14,786 nt of DNA from Desulfovibrio sp. (lineage in GTDB: Bacteria; Desulfobacterota; Desulfovibrionia; Desulfovibrionales; Desulfovibrionaceae), in contig JAIWOE010000086.1 in assembly GCA_020217165.1 (NCBI GenBank), forward strand, positions 1 through 14,786, given 5' to 3'. Positions 7,328-13,589 of the stretch are shown piece by piece. Numbering within the stretch: position 1 is the first letter of the stretch; each line of letters opens with the position of its first letter. The position numbers were made by a program, and so were the translations under genes. Under the pieces are notes generated by a model, which saw only the letters and a list, made by a program, of their open reading frames with translations, ran no database searches and was not told the origin of the DNA.

Positions 7328-8833
7328 ATGTTTGCAGTGATCGTGACCCTTCAAATCAAACCCGGGAAGCGTGAGCAGTTCCTGGAAGTCATGCTGGACG
7401 ACGCCGTCAATTCCGTGCAGCTGGAGCCCGGATGCCTGCAGTTCAACGTGGTCCAGAGCGCCGAGGACGACCACCGGCTGCATCTGTACGAGGTCTATGC
7501 CAGTGCGGACGCCTTTGAGACCCACAAGGCCATGCCGCATTTTGCCCGGTTTGGCGCCGCTGCCGGGGAGCTGCTGGTGAGTCCCCCGGTCATCACCACG
7601 GGCACGCACCTCTTCCCGGCGGACACTGCCTGGAGCAAGCAGCCGGCTGCCTCGCTCGCGCCTGTGCATCTCAGCATGCCTGTGTTTTCCACGAACTTGA
7701 CTCGGAGGCTGTCGGCATCTCGCGGATCTCGCGGATCCGGCGGCCTCCGGATCCGGACGCGCTGGCTGTGTCTGGCGTGTCTGCTGCTGCTGGTCCACCT
7801 GGCGTTTCCGGGGCAGGTGGTCGCCGATGTCAGGCAGGGCACGCTGCTGGTGGGCGTTACCGAGGCCCCGCCCTTTGCCTACAAGGAACCCGGAGGCGAC
7901 TGGACTGGCATTGCCGTGGAGTTGTGGCGGGCCATCATGACCCACCACGGGCAGGCCTTCACCTGGCAGGAAATGTCCCTGCACGAGCTGTTGGCGGCCG
8001 TGGAACAGGGGACCATCGATGCCGGCGTCACCGCCTTGTCCATCACTGCCAGCCGGGAACAGCGCATGGACTTTTCCACCCCGTATTTCGATGCGGACCT
8101 CGCCATCATGGTGCCCCACAAGGCCTCCTCCGGCGTGTTCCTGAATGTGGTGGAAGAGATTTTTTCCCTGGATTTTTTGGCCTATGTCGCCGTGATGCTA
8201 CTGTTTGCCCTGGTGGCGGGGTGCCTGGTCTGGCTCCTGGAACGACGGGTGAACCCCGACCAGTTCCGCCGTGGCATGGCCGGCATGTTCGACGGCGTCT
8301 GGTGGGCCAGCGTGACCATGACCACGGTGGGCTACGGCGATACCGCGCCCAGGTCCGTGCCGGCGCGCATGGTGGCCATGTTCTGGATGTTCAGCTGCGT
8401 GATCCTGGTCACGGTGTTCACGGCCAGCATCACCACCACTCTCACCCTGAACCGCATGGGCGGCCGGGTGACCACGGTGGCGGATCTGGCCACGGCCCAC
8501 ACCGGTTGCGTGGCCGATTCCATGGCAGAGGACTTCCTGCAGCACTTAAACGTCCGGCCGCAGCGCTCCCCGACCCTGGAGGCGGCCCTGGCGGCCCTGC
8601 GTGCCGGCACGCTGGATGCCGTGGTGCACGACAGGCCGCTGCTGCAGTACGCCATGGCCCAGGGGCAGGCCCGGCGACTGGCCCTGCTGCCAGTGGTGGT
8701 GGAAAATGATGCGTACGGGTTTGCCTTTCCTGCCCACAGTCCGTTGCGCAAACTGGTGAACGTGGAGCTGCTGCACCTGCGGGCCAACCGCACATACTGG
8801 GACGCCCTGATCCGCAGATTTCTGGGGGAATGA
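7328..8833 (+). CDS. ABM (quinol monooxygenase-like) domain fused to a GluR0-like ligand-gated potassium channel
   Basis: One open frame of 501 codons holds two modules. Residues 1-97 form an antibiotic-biosynthesis-monooxygenase/YgiN-like domain (IVTLQIKPGKREQF, EPGCLQFNVV, LYEVYASADAFETHKAMPHF), normally a free protein of about 100 aa. Residues 103-145 are a Ser/Arg/Gly-rich linker and 146-166 a hydrophobic anchor or signal. Residues 168-270 are lobe 1 of a periplasmic amino-acid-binding fold (GTLLVGVTEAPPFAY; R243 in SITASREQRMDFSTPYF, the expected carboxylate-binding Arg). Then come a membrane helix (283-303), a pore loop with TVGYGD (333-338), a second helix (about 347-370), and lobe 2 (380-500, with D430 and D435). 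The order S1-TM-pore-TM-S2 is that of the cyanobacterial glutamate-gated K+ channel GluR0. The channel could instead start at ATG 7676 (385 aa with a signal peptide), but no stop separates the modules and 7676 lacks a ribosome-binding site. The gene follows cbiB by 65 bp. The ligand and the fusion's function are unknown. Confidence 0.85.
   Translation: MFAVIVTLQIKPGKREQFLEVMLDDAVNSVQLEPGCLQFNVVQSAEDDHRLHLYEVYASADAFETHKAMPHFARFGAAAGELLVSPPVITTGTHLFPADTAWSKQPAASLAPVHLSMPVFSTNLTRRLSASRGSRGSGGLRIRTRWLCLACLLLLVHLAFPGQVVADVRQGTLLVGVTEAPPFAYKEPGGDWTGIAVELWRAIMTHHGQAFTWQEMSLHELLAAVEQGTIDAGVTALSITASREQRMDFSTPYFDADLAIMVPHKASSGVFLNVVEEIFSLDFLAYVAVMLLFALVAGCLVWLLERRVNPDQFRRGMAGMFDGVWWASVTMTTVGYGDTAPRSVPARMVAMFWMFSCVILVTVFTASITTTLTLNRMGGRVTTVADLATAHTGCVADSMAEDFLQHLNVRPQRSPTLEAALAALRAGTLDAVVHDRPLLQYAMAQGQARRLALLPVVVENDAYGFAFPAHSPLRKLVNVELLHLRANRTYWDALIRRFLGE
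7732..7755 (+). repeat. Strong hairpin in the ABM-channel linker
   Basis: CGGATCCGG (7732-7740) and CCGGATCCG (7747-7755) are exact inverted copies around the 6-base loop CGGCCT, giving a 9-bp GC-rich stem. Just upstream TCGCGGATC occurs twice in tandem (7720-7728, 7729-7737). Both lie in the stretch coding for the Ser-Arg-Gly linker between the two modules. No T-run follows, so it is not a typical intrinsic terminator. Confidence 0.6.
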
Positions 8834-8858
8834 GCGCGGGACGTTACAGGCCGCAGGC

Positions 8859-9158
8859 TCAGGCTGTCTCGTGCACGATGCTGCCGCTGCGGGATTCGGC
8901 CACCGCAGCCACTTCCGCAGCCGAAGGCAGGCCGGCGGCGTGCTGCTGGGCGGCGTTCACCTCGGCCCGCTCCTGCTGCACCCGGGCCGGCGGGGTGGAG
9001 AGTTCGGTGGAATCCGGCGGCATGATGCCGATCTTCTTGCGGCCTTCATACCAGACAGCCATTTCATGCAGGTCCCGGCCCACACTGGATTGGGAGTGCC
9101 GGGTCCATTGCTTGATGGTGGCCCACATTTCGTCGCGTGAGAAGCCGGTTGCAGACAT
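8859..9158 (-). CDS. Hypothetical 99-aa protein, last gene of the cheX operon
   Basis: I do not recognise this protein. The start is well supported: AGGAGG lies six bases before ATG 9158 on the minus strand. The product is soluble-looking. Residues 1-45 are mixed polar/aromatic (DEMWATIKQWTRHSQSS, MAVWYEGRKKIGIMPP) and could fold; residues 50-99 are rich in Ala, Glu, Gln and Ser and look helical or disordered. There is no signal peptide or membrane segment. It follows the 69-aa gene by 36 bp on the same strand, so it is probably co-transcribed with that gene and cheX. It converges on the channel gene with a 25-bp gap. Confidence 0.7.
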   Translation of the reverse strand: MSATGFSRDEMWATIKQWTRHSQSSVGRDLHEMAVWYEGRKKIGIMPPDSTELSTPPARVQQERAEVNAAQQHAAGLPSAAEVAAVAESRSGSIVHETA

Positions 9159-9194
9159 GGCTATCCTCCTGCGAAGCGGGAACGAGCGCGGCGG

Positions 9195-9404
9195 TCAGGC
9201 CATGTAGCGGGCCAGACGCCCGGTGTCGGATTCGATGAGGGGCGTGACATCCACGGCCTGGGGCAGGTCCGTGCTGGCCAGGCCCAGGGTGTGCAGCTTG
9301 CTGAACTGGGTCGCCAATTCCCGCTGAATCTGGGATGCCAGGGAGTTGGAAATGCTGGAGAGTTGGGAGATGGCCTCCCACTGCTGGGCCTGGGTCCAGG
9401 GCAT
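9195..9404 (-). CDS. Hypothetical 69-aa protein in the cheX operon
   Basis: This is a small protein of unknown function. ATG 9404 is preceded on the minus strand by GGAGG with a 5-base spacer, a good translation signal. The sequence starts MPWTQAQQWEAISQL and continues with a Ser/Gln/Leu-rich stretch (about 6-40) that has the heptad-like pattern of an amphipathic helix, then a more extended C-terminus (VDVTPLIESDTGRLARYMA). It contains no cysteines, signal peptide or membrane segment. It lies 47 bp after cheX and 36 bp before the 99-aa gene, so an operon is likely. A structural or flagellar/chemotaxis accessory role is possible from context only. Confidence 0.65.
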   Translation of the reverse strand: MPWTQAQQWEAISQLSSISNSLASQIQRELATQFSKLHTLGLASTDLPQAVDVTPLIESDTGRLARYMA

Positions 9405-9451
9405 AAGGGCCTCCGCTGCCTGCGGCGCTGTGGTGTCAGAAACAATGCGCG

Positions 9452-9976
9452 TCAGGAAAGACTCACTTCTATGGTCAAATCCCCAAACGGTGTGCTGAAG
9501 GGAATGCCGATGACCGGCCCACTGGTGGGGTGCACCACCGTGTGTCCCTTGCCATGCAGCACCTTGGGAATGCCGGCATGAAACTTCATGCCTTGGGTGG
9601 CCAGGCCTTTGCGGGCCTGCCCGGAAATCATGTTCGTCAGTTCGCCCACGCCATCGTACACGTCGGGCCCCAGCTCCCGGATGGTTTCATTGAGCATGTT
9701 GCCCACAATCACCTTGGCGCATTCCTCAGGGAAGGTCAAGGCAATGGATCCGTTGGCGTACCCATTGACGTTGATGATTCCCGACACCTCGCCGCGGGCA
9801 AAGGTGGATTCCTTGAGAAAGGGTTTTCCCGGTGTGGGCACCACCTGGGCCATGGTGGTGAGCACGTCGATGACGGCCTGCAGAAAAGGATTAATGAAAT
9901 CCACGTCAAACGGACGCTTGCGCTGTCTGGCGACAGGACCTTGACGGGAAGGGGAGTTGGGCGCACCTTGGGCCAT
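9452..9976 (-). CDS. cheX: CheX-type chemotaxis protein (CheY-P phosphatase family)
   Basis: The 174-aa product fits the CheC/CheX/FliY phosphatase family, single-module CheX type. Proteins of this family dephosphorylate CheY-P and reset the chemotaxis or related two-component signal. Residues 24-46 (DVDFINPFLQAVIDVLTTM) match the N-terminal helix of CheX. GEVSGIINVNGYANGSIALTF (62-82) is the central strand pair, and GELTNMISGQARKGL (111-125) carries the E-x2-N catalytic signature (E112, N115) on the long helix. The C-terminus (HTVVHPTSGPVIGIPF ... GDLTIEVSLS) gives the last strands. A stop codon lies in frame three codons before ATG 9976, so this start or a later one is forced; the ribosome-binding site is weak. 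It is first in a likely operon with two small genes. No CheY or chemoreceptor gene is nearby, so its partner is elsewhere. Confidence 0.85.
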   Translation of the reverse strand: MAQGAPNSPSRQGPVARQRKRPFDVDFINPFLQAVIDVLTTMAQVVPTPGKPFLKESTFARGEVSGIINVNGYANGSIALTFPEECAKVIVGNMLNETIRELGPDVYDGVGELTNMISGQARKGLATQGMKFHAGIPKVLHGKGHTVVHPTSGPVIGIPFSTPFGDLTIEVSLS

Positions 9977-10023
9977 GACGGCTCACTCGGCTGGGTGTTT
10001 CGATGTAGCCTCGGCAAGCCTCC

Positions 10024-10051
10024 TTGCCAGGTCATCATCCGGAGACATACT
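10024..10051 (+). promoter_or_regulatory. Candidate promoter for copA with a dyad at the -35
   Basis: TTGCCA (10024-10029, 5/6) and CATACT (10046-10051, 4/6) lie 16 bases apart, pointing toward copA. The -35 lies inside a 6-bp inverted repeat, GGCAAG (10013-10018) and CTTGCC (10023-10028) around CCTC, which could be an operator. It does not match the CueR or CsoR operator patterns I know. It rests on pattern match only. Confidence 0.4.
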
Positions 10052-10075
10052 AGATATTCCCTAATCCGCGGTCAA
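10047..10075 (-). promoter_or_regulatory. Candidate sigma-70 promoter for cheX
   Basis: On the minus strand TTGACC (10070-10075) and TAGTAT (10047-10052) are separated by 17 bases, giving 5/6 and 4/6 matches to the -35 and -10 consensus. It points toward cheX 70 bp away. It overlaps the oppositely directed copA candidate, so the two may interfere. It rests on pattern match only. Confidence 0.45.
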
Positions 10076-10118
10076 GCAACGCCGTGAGGGAGGGAACGAA
10101 AATTCGGGAGCAGTGGAT

Positions 10119-12452
10119 ATGTCTTATGAAAAACACACCGTGCGGTTGTCCGTACAGGGGATGACCTGCGGTGCGTGTTCGGCCAGGGTGCAACGGGTGG
10201 CCTCCATGCAGGCGGGGATTGCCGGAGCGGATGTGTCCCTGCCGGCAGCCACCGCCGAATTGATTCTGGATGATGCCCTGGACGATGCCGGCCGCCGCCA
10301 GGCCGTGGACGCCGTGCTGCAGGCCATTGCCAACGCGGGCTTCACCGCCAGCCTGGCCTCCCGCCAGGCAGACGCCCGGGCCACATGGGAAGCCCGGCAG
10401 CAGGACATGGCCCGGGAGCTGGAAGGCTGGCGGCGGCGGCTCATGCCAGCCTTTGCCTTTACCATCCCATTGTTCATCATTTCCATGGGAGAGATGGTCG
10501 GTTTGCCCATGCCGGCCCTGCTTTCGCCGCATCATCATCCCCTGTCCTTCGCCCTGGTCCAGCTGGCGCTGGTGGCGCCGGTGGTCTGGACCGGCCGGCA
10601 GTATTACGTGTCCGGGATCAGCAAGCTGCTGGCCAAAGCGCCGAACATGGATTCCCTCATCGCCCTGGGCACGGGGGCGGCGGTGGTCTATTCCTGCTGG
10701 AATACGCTGGAAATCGCCCTGGGTGTGGACCCCATGCAGCGGGCCATGGACTTGTACTTCGAGGGGGCGGCGGTCATCATTACCTTGGTTTCCCTTGGGA
10801 AGTATTTTGAGTTGCGCTCGCGCATGCGCACGTCCTCGGCCATCAAATCCCTGCTGCAGCTCACTCCGGAACAGGCCACCCGGGTTCTGGCCGCTCCTGG
10901 AGAGGACGTCTTGACCACCGCCTCCACCGAGGTTGTTTCCGTGGAGCAGGTGCGCCCTGGCGACGTGCTCCTGGTGAAAAGCGGCGAGCGCGTGCCCGTG
11001 GACGGTGAAATCGTGGCCGGCGAGGCGGCGCTGGACGAAAGCATGCTCACCGGCGAAAGCCTGCCCGTGACCAAAAGCATCGGCGATGCCGTGGCCGGCG
11101 GCACCGTGAGCGTGCAGGGCAGCCTGCGCATGCGAGCCACCCGCGTGGGGGAGGAGACGGTGCTCTCGCGCATCATCGCCCTGGTGCAGCAGGCCCAGGG
11201 GTCCCGGGCGCCGGTGGCCAATCTGGCAGACAGGATTTCCCTGTATTTTGTGCCCATTGTCATGGGTATTGCCGTGGTGTCCGGCCTGGCCTGGCTGGCA
11301 GCGGGGGAACCCTTCAGCATGGCCTTGCGCATCTGCATCAGCGTGCTGGTTATTGCCTGCCCCTGCGCCATGGGCCTGGCCACGCCCACCTCCATCATGG
11401 TGGGTACGGGCCGGGGGGCTCAGCTGGGGGTGCTATTCAAGAACGGCCTGGCCCTGGAGCAGACCGGCCGGGTGGAGGTGCTGGTGCTGGACAAGACCGG
11501 CACCCTGACGCAGGGGCGACCGCAGGTCATGGAGATTGTTCCGTGCGCCGACCTGGACGAGGCCACCTGCCTGACCCTGGCGGCAGCAGCCGAGGCGGCC
11601 TCCGAGCATCCCCTGGCCAGGGCCATTGTCCGGGCGGCCCAGGAACGGGGACTGTCCCTGCCGGCGGTGACAGCCTTCCAGACCGCCACCGGCAAGGGCG
11701 TGACTGCAGTGGTCCAGACCGACGACGGCGCAAGGGAAGTCCGCATCGGCTCGCCCCAATACCTCCGCGATGCCGGGCTGTCCCTGCAGGATGACGCCCT
11801 GCTGGACGCCCAGGCCCAGGCCGGCCGCACCCCGTTGCTCCTGGCCGTGGATGGCCGGGTGGCGGCGGTGCTGGCCCTGGCAGACGCATTGCGGCCCGAG
11901 GCCCGTGAGGTGCTGGATTGGCTGCGCACCCACGGCGTGCGGCCGGTGATGCTCACTGGCGACGCCCGCCGCACGGCCCTGGCCGTGGCCCGTGAACTGG
12001 GCCTGCCCGAGGGGGATGTCATGGCCGAGGTGCTGCCCGAGGGCAAGGCCGCGGCCGTGGCCCAATGGCAACAGGGCGGCGCCCTGGTGGGCATGGTGGG
12101 GGATGGCGTCAACGATGCGCCGGCCCTGGCCACCGCCGACGTGGGCCTGGCCATGGGCTCGGGGGTGGATGTGGCCGTGGAAACCGGGGATGTGGTGCTC
12201 CTGGGCGGCGGGGCCGGGGGGGGCCTGCGCAGCCTGGTCACGGCCCTGCGTCTTTCCCGAGCCACACGGCGCAACATCCTGCAGAATCTGGGCTGGGCCT
12301 TCGGGTACAACATCCTGGGCATCCCCGTGGCCGCGGGCTTGCTGCACGCCTTTGGCGGCCCCACCCTGAGCCCCATGCTCGCCGGAGCGGCCATGGCCCT
12401 GAGCTCCGTGAGCGTGGTCAGCAACGCCCTGCGGCTCCGCTGGGTGCGGTGA
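10119..12452 (+). CDS. copA: Copper-exporting P1B-type ATPase
   Basis: This inner-membrane pump uses ATP to export Cu(I). The 777-aa product has one N-terminal heavy-metal-associated domain with GMTCGAC (C17, C20). After it come the first membrane helices, the actuator domain with TGES (311-314), and the transport site CPC (414-416) in helix 6. The phosphorylation motif DKTGT starts at D458, the nucleotide-domain HP motif is H497-P498, and GDGVNDAP is at 661-668. Helix 7 YN (730-731) and helix 8 M-x-x-SS near 759-763 are the Cu(I)-type ligands of the P1B-1 group. A GTG at 10113 is also in frame, but GGGAG lies only two bases from it; ATG 10119 has an 8-base spacer and is preferred. No copper chaperone or CueR/CsoR-like regulator gene is adjacent. 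It runs convergent to the small membrane protein gene with 13 bp between stops. Confidence 0.96.
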   Translation: MSYEKHTVRLSVQGMTCGACSARVQRVASMQAGIAGADVSLPAATAELILDDALDDAGRRQAVDAVLQAIANAGFTASLASRQADARATWEARQQDMARELEGWRRRLMPAFAFTIPLFIISMGEMVGLPMPALLSPHHHPLSFALVQLALVAPVVWTGRQYYVSGISKLLAKAPNMDSLIALGTGAAVVYSCWNTLEIALGVDPMQRAMDLYFEGAAVIITLVSLGKYFELRSRMRTSSAIKSLLQLTPEQATRVLAAPGEDVLTTASTEVVSVEQVRPGDVLLVKSGERVPVDGEIVAGEAALDESMLTGESLPVTKSIGDAVAGGTVSVQGSLRMRATRVGEETVLSRIIALVQQAQGSRAPVANLADRISLYFVPIVMGIAVVSGLAWLAAGEPFSMALRICISVLVIACPCAMGLATPTSIMVGTGRGAQLGVLFKNGLALEQTGRVEVLVLDKTGTLTQGRPQVMEIVPCADLDEATCLTLAAAAEAASEHPLARAIVRAAQERGLSLPAVTAFQTATGKGVTAVVQTDDGAREVRIGSPQYLRDAGLSLQDDALLDAQAQAGRTPLLLAVDGRVAAVLALADALRPEAREVLDWLRTHGVRPVMLTGDARRTALAVARELGLPEGDVMAEVLPEGKAAAVAQWQQGGALVGMVGDGVNDAPALATADVGLAMGSGVDVAVETGDVVLLGGGAGGGLRSLVTALRLSRATRRNILQNLGWAFGYNILGIPVAAGLLHAFGGPTLSPMLAGAAMALSSVSVVSNALRLRWVR

Positions 12453-12465
12453 GGCTCCCCGTTCG

Positions 12466-12807
12466 CTACGACGAGGCTTCTTCCACCACGGCAGTGTGCT
12501 TGGCCACGAACTTGGCCACACGGTACAGATAGACGAAGTAGGCCAGGCCCAGGGTGATCCAGGCCAGCAGGAACCAGAGCAGGGCATGGCCGATGCGGGA
12601 AGCGATGTCCAGATCGCACACCAGACGGCGGGAACGGCCGTTGCGGTCCACTAGCCGGGTGCGGTTGGTGCAAAAGGCTGTCAGGGCGTAGGGATACAAA
12701 AAGGCGGCCAGCCCCAGGGTGAGGATGGTCAGCAGGAACCACTTGAAGGCGTGGAAGAAGGCGGAAACGACATCCAGCTCCATTTCGAGTTCGCCGAATT
12801 TCAGCAT
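12466..12807 (-). CDS. Small membrane protein made of two tandem repeats (DUF898/DUF6693-like)
   Basis: The 113-aa product has two hydrophobic segments (about 14-46 and 72-101) joined by a basic loop (CTNRTRLVDRNGRSRR). The two halves are copies of one unit: residues 11-54 align without gaps to 66-109 at an offset of 55, with 20 identities in 44 positions. These include LD, HA, WFLL, TLGLA, F-x-Y-x-Y and a C-terminal T. The pattern resembles the half-repeats of DUF898/DUF6693 small membrane proteins; that match is from memory and function is unknown. ATG 12807 has GGAG six bases upstream on the minus strand. The gene follows the 139-aa gene by 25 bp, so the pair is likely one transcription unit. 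The full 44-residue repeats also fit a four-crossing reading if each hydrophobic stretch is a helical hairpin. Confidence 0.75.
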   Translation of the reverse strand: MLKFGELEMELDVVSAFFHAFKWFLLTILTLGLAAFLYPYALTAFCTNRTRLVDRNGRSRRLVCDLDIASRIGHALLWFLLAWITLGLAYFVYLYRVAKFVAKHTAVVEEASS

Positions 12808-12832
12808 GTCGGGCTCCGCCGGGGCCAGGATT

Positions 12833-13252
12833 TCAGTGCTTGACGTATTCGTCCAGGCTCAACTCTTCAAATTCCTTGCTCACCCAGAAGGCTGTGGCCC
12901 AGATCATCAGGGCCGTGGCCTGGGTGTCGTCCAGCTTTTTGAGTTTGGCTTCCAGGGCGGCCGGGGAAGAGCCGTGCCGGGTGTGCAGCAGGTCCAGCTC
13001 GCAGGCGTCGGCAATGCGCAATTGCAGGTATGCCAGCCGGCTCTGGTCCGGCAGCAGGCGCACATCCTTGTGGGATTCCACAATGGTTTTCAGCTCCGCG
13101 GTGGAGAACATGGCCTTGATGTTGTTCAACGCGCGATAAAACGTATCCACGGCCCAGGGGAGAATGAACTCCGCACCGGCGCTCTTGGTCTTGAAGAACT
13201 CCTTGAGCCACTGCTCATGCGTGGGCGTGATTCGCGCAGCCACTTGCGGCAT
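12833..13252 (-). CDS. Hypothetical 139-aa protein
   Basis: I do not recognise this family. The start ATG 13252 is preceded on the minus strand by a GGGGGAG run three bases away. The product is soluble and mostly helical by composition. The N-terminus (ITPTHEQWLKEFF) is amphipathic; the middle (EFILPWAVDTFYRALNNIKAMFSTAELKTIVESH) is hydrophobic-aromatic. Residues 96-112 (SPAALEAKLKKLDDTQA) are charged, followed by ALMIWATAFWVSKEFEEL. The overall look is that of a small all-helical domain protein with two Cys-free halves around the single Cys84. It is the first gene of a probable two-gene unit with the small membrane protein 25 bp downstream, so a joint role is possible but unsupported by motifs. 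Confidence 0.7.
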   Translation of the reverse strand: MPQVAARITPTHEQWLKEFFKTKSAGAEFILPWAVDTFYRALNNIKAMFSTAELKTIVESHKDVRLLPDQSRLAYLQLRIADACELDLLHTRHGSSPAALEAKLKKLDDTQATALMIWATAFWVSKEFEELSLDEYVKH

Positions 13253-13589
13253 GTGCTCCCCCTTGGCTTATGGACTGCCTGACGGGTCCAACTGCTGGAT
13301 GCAAGGTGATCGCCGTGGAGCCCTCACCATTTCACCCGGTCCACAGCGCAGCTTTCATGTAGCGCATTTTCCGGGTTGGATCAAGAGTATATCTAGATGG
13401 GCCACGGCGGAAAAAGCCTCGTGAATCGTCCCCGTTAGGTGGAGGAATCTGCATTGCCGGGCCAACGCCGGTCATGATTTTATTTAAGGGGCCACCATAT
13501 ATGCCTGCAGGCCTCAGCCGCCGTACGGCACGGGGGCGGGCCATGCGCAGCCCCGTCAGCATGGGACGAGTGCATGACGGCACAGGCCA
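13253..13589. other. 337-bp gene-free stretch
   Basis: I see no supportable gene here. It is less GC-rich than its surroundings near 13371-13400 and 13475-13502. On the minus strand TATACT (plus 13386-13391) is a 5/6 match to a -10 but lacks a good -35. TTGATC with TACATG 17 bases downstream is a second weak option for the 13252 gene. The right part carries the dyad cluster listed separately. The mRNA leader of the 13252 gene and the 3' end of the 14522 gene must both lie here. Confidence 0.5.
13503..13556. repeat. Cluster of three dyads downstream of the HTH gene
   Basis: Two perfect 10-bp palindromes, GCCTGCAGGC (13503-13512) and GCCGTACGGC (13520-13529), lie seven bases apart. They are followed directly by ACGGGG (13530-13535), which pairs with CCCCGT (13551-13556), with a further GCG/CGC inside. 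The cluster begins 34 bp past the stop of the HTH-coiled-coil gene. No T-run adjoins the last stem, so a standard terminator is not shown; mRNA 3'-end protection or protein binding are options. Confidence 0.5.

Noticed and set aside
9736..10038. 100-codon minus-strand open frame overlapping the start of cheX
   Set aside because: It is out of frame with cheX, which has the conserved family motifs; the overlap and Pro/Ser/Trp-rich composition mark it as a shadow.
11420..12742. Minus-strand open frame of 440 codons opposite copA
   Set aside because: It is Ser/Arg/Pro/Thr-rich shadow sequence with no motif; copA on the plus strand has all P-type ATPase motifs.
13450..13465. Sigma-54-like -24/-12 sequence on the minus strand
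   Set aside because: TTGGCCCG followed by a GC element resembles the consensus, but the GG-to-GC spacing is one base short, which normally abolishes sigma-54 binding.
13332..13583. 83-codon minus-strand open frame in the gene-free stretch
   Set aside because: It has no ribosome-binding site of note, crosses the dyad cluster, and has Arg/Pro-rich composition typical of chance frames in GC-rich DNA.
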